Positions 8,120 to 16,616 of a stretch of DNA of 64,000 bases are shown here, piece by piece. Made by a program: the position numbers and the translations under genes. Each line of letters opens with the position of its first letter. The stretch's first letter is position 1. Source of the DNA: Myxococcales bacterium (lineage in GTDB: Bacteria > Myxococcota_A > Polyangia > Polyangiales > Polyangiaceae); contig JANYHK010000060.1 of assembly GCA_025359105.1 (NCBI GenBank), positions 62,001-126,000 of the forward strand, in the 5' to 3' direction. Under the pieces are notes generated by a model that was given only the letters and a program-made list of their open reading frames with translations, did not search any database and was not told where the DNA came from.

Positions 8120-10684
8120 CTACTTTCGCTTGCGCTTCTTGAACGTCTTCTGGGCCTGCGCCGACCTCGCCTTGTGGCCGTGCTTGTCGCGGCGGCCGCC
8201 TTTGCCGTGCTCCTTGGCGGGCTTGGCGGGCTTGGCGGGCTTCAGCCGCTCACGCCGCGGTCGCGATCCGTCCTGATCCTCCAGCGCGCGGATCCGGCGT
8301 CCGTACACGGTGCGCCGCTGGATCCCGACGTCGATGACGTCGAGCGTGAGGCGATCCCCCAGGCGAACGACGTCGCCCGACGCGGCCGCCACGACCTCGA
8401 GCCCTTCGTCGTCGAGCGTGTAGGTGCCGGCGCCGAGATCCTCGAGCTTGACGAGCACGTTCACGAACGGTGCGTCGAGCGACACGAAGACGCCGGAGCC
8501 GACGAGGCCGGTGACGACGCCCTCGAACGTCTCGCCGATCTTGCCGCGCATGAGCACCGCGCCGTAGAGGTCGACGATCTCGCGCTCCACTTCCATCGCG
8601 CGGCGCTCGGCGGCCGACGCGGAGATCGCCGCGTCCTCGAGCTCCTTTTTGGCCTCGTCGGAGCGGTCGATCTTCTCGCCGAGCAGCGCGCGGTGCACCG
8701 TGCGGTGGACGACGAGGTCCGGGTACCTCCGGATGGGCGAGGTGAAGTGGAGGTACGCCTTCGACGCGAGGCCGAAGTGGCCGAGGTTGCGCACGTCGTA
8801 CGCCGCCTGCTTCATCGAGCGGAGCAGCAGCATGTTGAGCACGTTGCCGAGCGGGTGCGCGGCCCACGATTTCACGAGCTCGGCGAGCGTGAGCGGATCC
8901 TTCGCGGAGTCTGCGTCGAACTCGACGCCGAGGTGCCCACACATCGACGCCAGACGCTCGAGCTTCTTCTCGTCGGGCGCCTCGTGGATGCGGAAGATCC
9001 CGGGCAGCTGCTTCTCGACGAGCCACTCGGCGACCATCTCGTTGCCGAGGAGCATGAGCTCCTCGATGAGCTGGTAGGCCTTCTTCATCCCCGGATCCTG
9101 CGTGCGGCGCGTGATGTCGGCCGGCTGACCGTCCTCGGCCAGCTTGATCTTCGCCTCGGGCAGGTCGAACTCGAGCGACCCGCGCTTCATGCGCTTGCCG
9201 CGGAGCGCGCGGGAGAGCTCGTTGGCGACGCGCAGGCCCTCCACCAGCTCCTCCGCCTTCGGATCGCGCGGAGGCTCCTCGGAGAGACCGAGCGCGCGCG
9301 CGACGCCGCCGTAGGTGAGCTTGGCCTGGCTCTTCATGAACCCGCGCACCATGCGGCGCGACAGGACGCGCCCCGCCGCGTCGAGCGTGACGTCGACGCA
9401 GAGGCACAAGCGCACGACGTCGGGGAGCAGCGAGCAGAGGTTCGACGAGAGCGGGCGCGGGAGCATCGGGATCGCGCGATCGGGCAGGTACACACTGCAG
9501 CCGCGCTTCTTCGCCTCGTCGTCGAGGCGGGTGCCTGGGCGCACGTACGAGCTGACGTCGGCGATCGCGATCCACGCGCGGTAGCCGCCGCCCTCGGTGC
9601 GCTCGACCCACACCGCGTCGTCGTGATCGCGCGCGTCCTCGGGATCGATCGTGGGCAAGGGAAGGTGCGTGAGGTCCTCGCGCCCTTCGAGCATCGCGAC
9701 CGGCACCACCGGTCCGTAGGCGTCGGCCTCGGCGAACGCCTCCGGCGAGTGGGCCTCGTCGATCTGCGCCATCACGAGGACCTTGCGCGACTCGACGTTC
9801 AGCTCGCCGGGCTTGCCGAGCACGACCTCGAGGCGGCCCTCCGGGTTCTCCGCGGGCGAGTCGGGGAAGCGTGTGATCTGCACGATGACGGCGTCGCCGT
9901 CCTTGCCGCTGTTTCCCTCGTCATCCTTGGCGTCGATGCCGATCGGAAGGACGATCGGGCCGCGGACGCGCGTGTCGTCGGGCTCGAGCCACGCGCTCTT
10001 GCCGCGGCGCCTCAGGATGCCGGAGACGCGGGGTGTGCCGCGGGAGACGATCTCCAGGATGGCTCCCTCGGCGCCGCGCGGACCGCGTCCGACGATCGCG
10101 ATCTTCACGCGGTCGCCGTGCATGGCGCCGCGGAGCGACTCGCCGGGGATGAAGACGTCGTCGCCCGACGCCGTCGGGCTCGAGACGAAGCCGAAGCCGC
10201 GCGCGTTGACGGAGATCGTCCCCTCGCGGTCCTCGCGTCCGCCGCGCCCCCCGCGGTCCTCGCGCCCGCCGCGCCCACTGCGGTCCTCGCGCCCCCCGCG
10301 GTCCTCGCGTCCGCCGCCCCTCTCGCGCCCGCGCTCGCTGGTCTTCTCGTGCACGCCGCCCTTGTCGTGCCCGCCGCCGCCCTTGTCGTGCCCAGCGCCC
10401 TTGTCGTGCCCGGGCTTCTCTCGCTCGCCGCCCTTCTCACCTCCGCGCTCGCTCTTCGGCGCGCGCCAGCCGCCGCCCGTGCCGCGGCTGACGATGCGGA
10501 ATTTGTGGCCGTCGCGCGCCTGGAGCACGCCGTCGAAGACGAGGTTGTCAAGCAGGCGGAGAAAGCCCTGGTACTTCGCGTCGCCTACGCCCAGCGCCTT
10601 GGCGATCTCGCGCGCATGGACTGCGCGGTCCTCGCCGCCGAGGAGCTTCAAGACGTCCGCGCGGGTGGGCAAAGCATTGGACAT
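8120..10684 (-). CDS. rnr: Ribonuclease R
   Basis: 3'-5' exoribonuclease of the RNase II/R family, which degrades structured RNA. Order of domains in 854 residues: N-terminal winged helix (about 1-65), low-complexity linker (about 75-160), cold-shock domains, RNB catalytic domain with the metal-binding motif DPEDARDHDD near 346-357, S1 domain (about 735-815), Lys/Arg-rich tail. The linker is unusual: repeats of GHDKGG-type then GREDRGG-type units that are absent from standard RNase R and resemble an RGG-like RNA-binding disordered segment. ATG 10684 precedes the winged helix directly. It is divergent from the VKOR-DsbA gene, 53 bases between starts. Confidence 0.96.
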   Translation of the reverse strand: MSNALPTRADVLKLLGGEDRAVHAREIAKALGVGDAKYQGFLRLLDNLVFDGVLQARDGHKFRIVSRGTGGGWRAPKSERGGEKGGEREKPGHDKGAGHDKGGGGHDKGGVHEKTSERGRERGGGREDRGGREDRSGRGGREDRGGRGGREDREGTISVNARGFGFVSSPTASGDDVFIPGESLRGAMHGDRVKIAIVGRGPRGAEGAILEIVSRGTPRVSGILRRRGKSAWLEPDDTRVRGPIVLPIGIDAKDDEGNSGKDGDAVIVQITRFPDSPAENPEGRLEVVLGKPGELNVESRKVLVMAQIDEAHSPEAFAEADAYGPVVPVAMLEGREDLTHLPLPTIDPEDARDHDDAVWVERTEGGGYRAWIAIADVSSYVRPGTRLDDEAKKRGCSVYLPDRAIPMLPRPLSSNLCSLLPDVVRLCLCVDVTLDAAGRVLSRRMVRGFMKSQAKLTYGGVARALGLSEEPPRDPKAEELVEGLRVANELSRALRGKRMKRGSLEFDLPEAKIKLAEDGQPADITRRTQDPGMKKAYQLIEELMLLGNEMVAEWLVEKQLPGIFRIHEAPDEKKLERLASMCGHLGVEFDADSAKDPLTLAELVKSWAAHPLGNVLNMLLLRSMKQAAYDVRNLGHFGLASKAYLHFTSPIRRYPDLVVHRTVHRALLGEKIDRSDEAKKELEDAAISASAAERRAMEVEREIVDLYGAVLMRGKIGETFEGVVTGLVGSGVFVSLDAPFVNVLVKLEDLGAGTYTLDDEGLEVVAAASGDVVRLGDRLTLDVIDVGIQRRTVYGRRIRALEDQDGSRPRRERLKPAKPAKPAKEHGKGGRRDKHGHKARSAQAQKTFKKRKRK

Positions 10685-10737
10685 GCCCGAAGGAATACTT
10701 GACCCGGCGCTCGGGTTGAACGACGGAAAGGGTTCGC

Positions 10738-11759
10738 ATGAAGAAATCGGAGCTCTTGCGCTGGGGCGCTTCGATCGCGCCCGTCGTCGTCGGTCTTGCG
10801 GCGAGCACGTCGATGCTCGTGGACTACCTTCGGCCCGTGCCCGTGTTTTGCGACCTCGAGGGGGGCTGCGGAGCGGTGCGCAGGACGGTGTTCGCTGCGT
10901 TCCTCGGGCTGCCCACGCCGGCGTGGGGCCTCGCGGGATTCCTCGTCATCGCGGTCCTCTCGGTCACGGGCGGCAAGCTCGCGCGCGTGGGGCTCGTCGC
11001 GACGGCGACGATCGCGGCGCTCGTCGCCGGCCTCCTCCTCGCCGTCCAGGCGAAGCTCGGGCAGTTCTGTCCGTACTGTGTGGCGACGGACTCGAGCGCC
11101 CTCGTCCTCTTCGGGCTCGCTCTTCATCGCGTCTTCGTCGGCTGGGATCCTCCCGCCCTCCGCGCGTTCCGCGTCGGCGCCGGCTCCGCGCTGGGCCTCG
11201 CCGTCGCGGTGCCGCTCGGCCTCTCCCTCTTCCTGAAGCCGGCGATTCCCCAGGTCATTGCCGCCGAGCTCGAGAAGACCCCCGCGGGCAAAATCACCGT
11301 CATCGACTTCGTCGACTTCGAGTGCCCCTCTGCCGCGACACGCACGCCGAGCTCACGCCGGTCCTGGCGCGTCACAGGGACAAGATCCGCGTCGTGCGCA
11401 AGCACGTGCCCCTCACGCGCATCCACCCGCACGCGATGGAGGCCGCACGCGCCGCGTGCTGCGGCGAGGCCATGGGCAAAGGCGACGAGGTCGCCGAGCG
11501 CCTCATGCAGACGCCTGCCGACGAGCTCACGACCGACGGTTGCGCCAAGCTCGCAGCGGAGGCGGGCCTCGACCCGGCGCGGTTCCAGGACTGCATGAAG
11601 CAGTCTTCGACCGAAGAGCGCATCAAGGCCGACAGCGACGCCTTCCGCGCGTCGGGCGGGCACGGCCTGCCGACGATCTGGATCGATCGCGAGAAGCTCG
11701 AGGGCGGTCAGGACGAGGCGACCCTCGAGGCCGCCGTGTCCCGGGCGATCGGCTCCTGA
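10738..11759 (+). pseudogene. VKOR-DsbA fusion disrupted by a one-base frameshift
   Basis: A thiol-oxidation enzyme in which a membrane vitamin K epoxide reductase domain (four to five hydrophobic segments, residues 1-165; cysteines in FCDLEGGC and the quinone-site pair in FCPYC near 111-114) is fused to a periplasmic DsbA-like thioredoxin domain. The frame breaks at about 11324-11330, exactly in the thioredoxin CxxC: the sequence has four Cs where five would read ECPLCRDTHAEL. Upstream the frame runs on to 11598 as nonsense; downstream the correct frame (HAELTPVLARHRDKIRV onward) continues to TGA 11759. Either a real inactivating mutation or a homopolymer error. A good ribosome site (GGAAAGGG) precedes ATG 10738. 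Confidence 0.85.
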
Positions 11760-11935
11760 CCACGATCGTAATAGTTCCGAATAGTTGCGCCGAAATTGGG
11801 CGGGGCCACCACGGCTGAGCGGCGCAATTTGCCGCGCCGCGCGCGCCGTCGCTCCGCCGCGGCATCCGAATCTGTCGTCATGCGGCTGAAGGCGCTAGCC
11901 TCTCGCCCGTCGAACCGTCTGGAGGAACATCCCCA

Positions 11936-12541
11936 ATGCGCTCTTGGCAATCGCTTGCTTCCGTCTCGCTCGCGCCCTTGGTCTTTGGCCTGGCGCTCGG
12001 CGGCTGCGGCCCGTCCTACGTCCGCGGCTCGCATGATCCGTCGATCGACAACGCCGCCATGGGCACCGGTCTCGACAAGGACGACATCCAGCACATGCTC
12101 TCCGAGAACCTGAACCACCTGCGCACGTCGCCGGTCATGGATCTCTGGCGGTCGCACCGCTCGCAGGACACGGTCTCCATCTTCCCGTTCCAGAACGACA
12201 CGACGGAGCACCTCGAGCCGCAGCTGCAGGCGATCCTGGGCGAGGCGGAGACGTGGCTCGTCGAGGCCAACATCGTCACGATGGTGAGCCGCGAGCGGCA
12301 GAACCAGATGATCGCGGAGGTCGAGGGGCAGCAGCACCCGGCGTTCAACCACGCGCACATCGCGCAGTACGCCAAGCAGCTCGGCGTCAAATACTTCCTC
12401 ACCGGCAAGGTGAGCGCCAACGACGAGCGCGCCGAGGCAGCGCGTCGCGTCCAGTACACCTTCTTCATGCAGGTCATCGACGTCGAGACCGGCGTGATCC
12501 GCTGGCAGCACAAGTCGTACGTGACCAAGGCGGTCAAGTAA
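11936..12541 (+). CDS. lpoB: LpoB-type penicillin-binding protein activator
   Basis: Outer-membrane lipoprotein of the LpoB family (200 residues), which in enterobacteria activates the peptidoglycan synthase PBP1b. The signal peptide ends in a perfect lipobox LGGC (Cys24). The mature domain carries the family features: an alpha/beta fold beginning SIFPFQNDT, VSRERQNQMIAE, and the GVKYFLTGKV strand. It is followed after nine bases by a second lipoprotein gene, probably in one operon. Whether it activates a PBP here is inference; no PBP1 gene is in the window. Confidence 0.85.
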   Translation: MRSWQSLASVSLAPLVFGLALGGCGPSYVRGSHDPSIDNAAMGTGLDKDDIQHMLSENLNHLRTSPVMDLWRSHRSQDTVSIFPFQNDTTEHLEPQLQAILGEAETWLVEANIVTMVSRERQNQMIAEVEGQQHPAFNHAHIAQYAKQLGVKYFLTGKVSANDERAEAARRVQYTFFMQVIDVETGVIRWQHKSYVTKAVK

Positions 12542-12550
12542 GGGCCACCC

Positions 12551-13906
12551 GTGAGGCTGTCGCCCGCGGCCACGCTACGCACACTCGTCGGCCTGCTCGC
12601 GACGCTCGCCTTCGCCGAAGGCTGCGGCGGGCACTCCGAGCGCACGCTCCCGGTGCGGACGGCGCTCGACCTTGGCCGCCCGCGCGAGGCCATCGTCGCC
12701 CTCAACAAGGAGATGGACGTCGAGAAGGACGACCAGCTCCCCAAGAAGATCGAGGGCGACGACGCGTTGCTCGTCCTCGACAGAGCCACCATCCAGCAGT
12801 CGCTCGCGCAGTACGAGCCGTCGAAGCGGGACTTTCAAGCGGCCGACAAGGCGATCGACATGCTGGATCTCGCCCACAACGCCGGCGACACGATCGGCCA
12901 GTACGTCTTCAGCGACTCGGCTGGCAAATACGTGGCGCCGCCGTACGAGAAGCTCCTCCTCAACACGCTCAACATGCTGAATTACCTGGAGACTGGCGAT
13001 CTCCAGGGAGCGAAGATCGAGGCGCGGCGGCTCGTCGTCATGCAGAAGTACGTGGGCGACACGCTCGGCGAGAAGGACAACCCCATCCTCGGCCTCGGCG
13101 GATACCTGGCGGGGCTCGCCTTCGAGAAGAGCGACGACGTCGATGAGGCGCTCCGGTTCTACGACGAGGCCGCGCGCTTCTCCGGGCTCTTCGGCCTCCG
13201 CGGCCCCGTGCACGCGCTGCTCCCACGCGGCACGTACTCGAGCCCACGCCTCCGCAAGCTCGCCGAGGGGGGCGAGGCGGAGGAGCCGGACGACGAGCAC
13301 GGCGAGATCGTCTTCGTCGTCGGCTTCGGTCGCGTCCCTCACAAGATCCCCAACCGCATCCCCATCGGCCTCGCGCTCACGCTCGTCTCGAACGACATCC
13401 ACCCCACCGATCGCCAGGCCGCCAACAAGCTCGCCGCGCAGGGCCTCGTCACGTGGATCAACTTCCCGTCGCTCGCGCCCGGTCAGGGCAAATGGGCGAC
13501 GCCGGAGGTGCGCCTCGACAGCAGCTTCGTCCAGCTGCAGGAGGCCGTCGACATCGACGCCCAGGTTCGTCAGGAGTGGAAGAAGATCGAGGGCAAGGTC
13601 ATCCTGAGCGCGATCACCCGCCTCATCGCGCGCTACGCGGTCGGCGAGGGGATCCAGCAGGCGAGCGGCAAGGGCAGCGTCGTGGGGTTCCTGGGCTCGC
13701 TCGCTGCGCAGGCGACTCTCACCGCGCTCGACACCCCGGATACGCGCAGCTGGGAGACCTTGCCCGCGCGCGTCGCCGTCGCGCGGGTGAAGGTCGCGCC
13801 AGGGAAGCACCAGATCCTGATGGATTCGCGCGGCGTCGTGCGACGCCAGGAGATCGACGTCCCCAAGGGGGGATTCAAGGTCGTCTCGCTGATGGCTTTG
13901 CGCTGA
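12551..13906 (+). CDS. Large lipoprotein paired with LpoB (COG3014-like)
   Basis: A 451-residue exported protein starting at GTG 12551, nine bases after the lpoB-like stop. A signal peptide is followed by Cys25. Residues about 40-230 are helical with TPR-like repeats (YFLD-type load/residue counting of LEYYE kind is seen in ALRFYDEAARF). The C-terminal half is a mixed beta domain. Its arrangement resembles proteins assigned to COG3014 that sit beside LpoB homologues in proteobacteria; I recall this pairing but cannot check it here. A joint role in cell-envelope assembly is inference. Confidence 0.75.
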   Translation: MRLSPAATLRTLVGLLATLAFAEGCGGHSERTLPVRTALDLGRPREAIVALNKEMDVEKDDQLPKKIEGDDALLVLDRATIQQSLAQYEPSKRDFQAADKAIDMLDLAHNAGDTIGQYVFSDSAGKYVAPPYEKLLLNTLNMLNYLETGDLQGAKIEARRLVVMQKYVGDTLGEKDNPILGLGGYLAGLAFEKSDDVDEALRFYDEAARFSGLFGLRGPVHALLPRGTYSSPRLRKLAEGGEAEEPDDEHGEIVFVVGFGRVPHKIPNRIPIGLALTLVSNDIHPTDRQAANKLAAQGLVTWINFPSLAPGQGKWATPEVRLDSSFVQLQEAVDIDAQVRQEWKKIEGKVILSAITRLIARYAVGEGIQQASGKGSVVGFLGSLAAQATLTALDTPDTRSWETLPARVAVARVKVAPGKHQILMDSRGVVRRQEIDVPKGGFKVVSLMALR

Positions 13907-13929
13907 CGCTCCTGCTATTTGCCGGTCTG

Positions 13930-14265
13930 ATGAAGCGCGCGGCGGCCTTCGTGATCCTCCTCGGCCTCTCGGCGTGCCGCGCCACCGATCCGCCCGCGAA
14001 GCCCGAGGCCACGTGCGTCAAGGCGTGCGGTGATCGCGCGAGCGTGCGGTGTTCGGACACCGATTGCCGCCGTGGCTGCCGCCTCGCGCTCGATCGGATG
14101 CTCGAGAAAGAGGGCGATCGGGTGATCGCATGCGTCGCCGGCGCGAGCAACCGCCGGTGCGACGAGTTCACCTGGGCCGACTGCTTGGCGCGCATCGGCC
14201 CACACGCGGACGGCGGTCCGCCCGCACCCTTGCCTGGCAAGGTGGACTTCGACGAGGACGACTGA
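13930..14265 (+). CDS. Small cysteine-rich lipoprotein
   Basis: A 111-residue lipoprotein with a perfect lipobox LSAC (Cys16). The mature protein holds eight cysteines with spacing CVKACGD...RCSDTDCRRGCR...CVAG...RRCDEFTWADCL, suggesting a disulfide-stabilised helical hairpin. It is 23 bases behind the COG3014-like gene and 3 bases ahead of the BtuF-like gene, so it probably belongs to the lpoB transcript. Family not recognised. Confidence 0.75.
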   Translation: MKRAAAFVILLGLSACRATDPPAKPEATCVKACGDRASVRCSDTDCRRGCRLALDRMLEKEGDRVIACVAGASNRRCDEFTWADCLARIGPHADGGPPAPLPGKVDFDEDD

Positions 14266-14268
14266 GCC

Positions 14269-15165
14269 TTGGCCCTCCTCAAGGTCACAGACGATCGCCG
14301 CCGCGAGATCGTCTTCGGCACTCCCCCCAAGCGCGTCGTGTCGCTCGTCCCCAGCGACACGCTCACCGTCGCCGCGCTCGGCTGCGCGTCGGCGCTCGTC
14401 GGCCGCACCGACTACTGCGTCTTGCCGGAGGGCATCGGATCGGTGAAGAGCGTCGGGGGGACGAAGAACCCGCGGGTGGAGGAGATCCTCGCGCTCGAGC
14501 CGGACCTCGTCCTGGCCAACCAGGAGGAGAACTCGCGCGCCGATCTCGAGGCGCTGGTGAAGGCCAACGTCCGCGTCTTCATCGTCTTCCCGAAGCGCGT
14601 CGCCGAGGGCGTCGCCCACGTGGCGCGCCTCGCCCGCATCTTCCGCGTCGAGGGGGATCCGTCTGTGCGTGCACTGTGCAAGCAATCGTACGAGGCCCTG
14701 CGTGAGGCGGAGGCCGCGCGCAAAGGGACGACGCCGCTCCGCGCCTTCTGCCCGATCTGGATGTCGCCGCTCATGACGATCCACGGCGCGACGTTCATCA
14801 GCGACATGCTCGACCTGTGCGGCGCACAGAACGTCTTCGCCGATCGCGAGCGCCGCTACCCGCTCGCCGCGGACCTCGGCAAGGCGACGCCGCTGCCGCC
14901 CGAGAAGGTCGACGGGCGCGACGTGCGCTACCCGCGCGTGAGCCTGGACGAGGTCGTCGCCCGCGCGCCGGAGCTCGTGCTCCTACCCGACGAGCCGCAC
15001 CCGTTCACCGACGCCGACGCCGAGGTGTTCCGCGCGCTCCCCATCCCGGCGGCGTCGCGCGGCGCGGTGAGGAAGATCGACGGCAAGGATCTCTGCTGGT
15101 ACGGCGCGCGGAGCGCAGAGGGGATCGCCCGCCTCCGCGCGGAGATCGCCTCGTTTCGCGGCTGA
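14269..15165 (+). CDS. BtuF-like helical-backbone metal/cobalamin receptor domain, no signal peptide
   Basis: A 298-residue protein of the class III periplasmic binding fold (PF01497/COG0614), beginning with the beta-strand KRVVSLVPSDTLTVAALG typical of BtuF. The conserved EEILALEPDLVLA segment follows, and the inter-lobe helix spans about 115-140. Such proteins normally bind cobalamin or siderophores and feed an ABC importer, but here no signal peptide or lipobox precedes the fold, and no permease or ATPase is nearby. The start is a TTG at 14269, three bases after the preceding stop; no ATG alternative restores a signal. A cytoplasmic or moonlighting role is possible (inference). Confidence 0.8.
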   Translation: MALLKVTDDRRREIVFGTPPKRVVSLVPSDTLTVAALGCASALVGRTDYCVLPEGIGSVKSVGGTKNPRVEEILALEPDLVLANQEENSRADLEALVKANVRVFIVFPKRVAEGVAHVARLARIFRVEGDPSVRALCKQSYEALREAEAARKGTTPLRAFCPIWMSPLMTIHGATFISDMLDLCGAQNVFADRERRYPLAADLGKATPLPPEKVDGRDVRYPRVSLDEVVARAPELVLLPDEPHPFTDADAEVFRALPIPAASRGAVRKIDGKDLCWYGARSAEGIARLRAEIASFRG

Positions 15166-15168
15166 CGT

Positions 15169-15308
15169 TCACTCCTCTTCGACGACGATCTCCCGCACGA
15201 GGGCGCCGAGCAGGCGTGCGCCATCGGGCGAGCGCGCGAGCGGCGCACCGTGGTGGCTCGACCACTCGAGGGCGAGGGTGAGCGGGACACACTTCGAGGA
15301 TAGTTCGA
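15169..15308 (-). other. Short open frame, possible gene remnant
   Basis: The 143-base gap between the BtuF-like gene and the cysteine-rich lipoprotein gene holds, on the minus strand, an open frame of about 45 codons ending at TCA 15169. It is protein-like (LEWSSHHGAPLARS then GARLLGALVREI) but has no start codon in the gap. It may be the tail of a lost gene. No function is proposed. Confidence 0.2.
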
Positions 15309-16616
15309 CTAGGGCACGACGCGGTGCGCGACGATGGGGGCTCCGGTGCCGTCGCCGTTTCGGACGATCAGCGTGACGTTCGTGAGGTTGCCCAGCGTGA
15401 ACGTTGCGGTGTGGGCCCACACGCCGTAGGGGCTCAAGACCCCGACGCCCACGTCGTCGCTCGGCGCGGTGACCGTGACCGCTGAGCCGGCGAGGACCGG
15501 GGCGTGCGACGTCACCTGGAAGAGTCCGCCGCTCGTCGAAAATTGCGGCATTTCGCCGGTGCCGGCGTCGCCGTCGAGGACGACGATGACGCCGCCTGCC
15601 TTGGTGAATGCGCCGAGCGTCGTCGCCCACGAGCTACCGAGCGTCGCCAGGGCGCCCGTGGGGGCCGCCTTTTGATCGTGGACGACGAGCACGTCGTAGT
15701 CGGCCGCGGTGAGCTTGGCGGGGACGTCGCCGTCGGTCGAGGTCGCCGTGTACGAGAGGGTGCGTTGCTGTTGCGCGGCACGTCCAGCGAGGATCTTCTT
15801 CGCGTTGGCCGTGGCCGTCGCGTCCGCGTAGCGCTCGAACGACATGACGCGGAGCGGGTTGGTGCTGGGGATGAAGACAGCGTTCTGGAGGACGGTGCCC
15901 TGCGCCGTCGAGGACGGCGTCGTCGCGTAGTCGTGGCCGATGAGGACGACGTCGCCTGGCGTCGAGCCCTGGCACGTCGACCCGGCGCAGAGGTGCGACG
16001 GGCAGACCTTGCCGCACGCGCCGCAGTTGAACGGATCGTTCGTCTTGTCGACGCAGGCGCCGCCGCAGTTGACGAGCGGCGAGGTGCAGAGCTGGACGCA
16101 CGCGTAGCTTCCGTCACCCTGCGCCGCGCACACGTCGTTGGGAGGGGCGCACGCCGTCACGCAGCTACCGCACTGGTCGAGGGTGTCGTAGGGCGGCACG
16201 CAGGCGGCGCCGTCGGGCGCGGTGGCGGCGTCCCTCGCGTCGGAGGGGCCGTCCGTGCTCGCGCCGTCGGTGCTCGCGGCGCCGTCGGTGGCGTTCCCAT
16301 CGCCGCGCCCGCCGTCGGAAACGGTCCCGTCCACGGTCGCGCCGCCGTCATCGCCGTTCGCGTCGCCGACCGTGGCATCGACGCCGTAGGGCGCCGCTGC
16401 GCACGCGCCGGCCACGCACGCCACGCCGGGATCGCAGGCATGCCCGCACGCGCCGCAGTTGGCCGGATCGCGCGAGAGATCGACGCACCGAAGGGCGCAC
16501 TCGGTCAGGCCGCTCGCGCACTCCCCGCCGACGAGCGCGGCGTCCTGCCCGCAGCCGGCCGCGAGCGCGACGGCGGCGACGAGGACGCAAGAAACCACAC
16601 TCGCGCGGAGGTTCAT
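15309..16616 (-). CDS. Cysteine-rich repeat lipoprotein
   Basis: A 435-residue predicted surface lipoprotein (Cys22 after VALAAG). Two myxobacterial NCGACG-type cysteine modules (PANCGACGHAC near 53-62 and PFNCGACGKVC near 193-203) flank an Asp/Gly/Thr-rich disordered spacer (about 75-140). The C-terminal half (about 215-435) is an alpha/beta domain resembling a glutamine-amidotransferase/flavodoxin-like fold (VLVVHDQKAAPTG, GGVIVVLDGDAG). It probably acts at the cell surface. The ATG overlaps the stop of the OmpA-family gene upstream (ATGA), so the two are coupled. Confidence 0.8.
   Translation of the reverse strand: MNLRASVVSCVLVAAVALAAGCGQDAALVGGECASGLTECALRCVDLSRDPANCGACGHACDPGVACVAGACAAAPYGVDATVGDANGDDGGATVDGTVSDGGRGDGNATDGAASTDGASTDGPSDARDAATAPDGAACVPPYDTLDQCGSCVTACAPPNDVCAAQGDGSYACVQLCTSPLVNCGGACVDKTNDPFNCGACGKVCPSHLCAGSTCQGSTPGDVVLIGHDYATTPSSTAQGTVLQNAVFIPSTNPLRVMSFERYADATATANAKKILAGRAAQQQRTLSYTATSTDGDVPAKLTAADYDVLVVHDQKAAPTGALATLGSSWATTLGAFTKAGGVIVVLDGDAGTGEMPQFSTSGGLFQVTSHAPVLAGSAVTVTAPSDDVGVGVLSPYGVWAHTATFTLGNLTNVTLIVRNGDGTGAPIVAHRVVP

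Noticed and set aside
11760-11935. Inverted GCGGCGCAATTTGCCGC near 11820 as a terminator
   Set aside because: No following T-run, and the palindrome is short; it may be an operator but nothing supports it.
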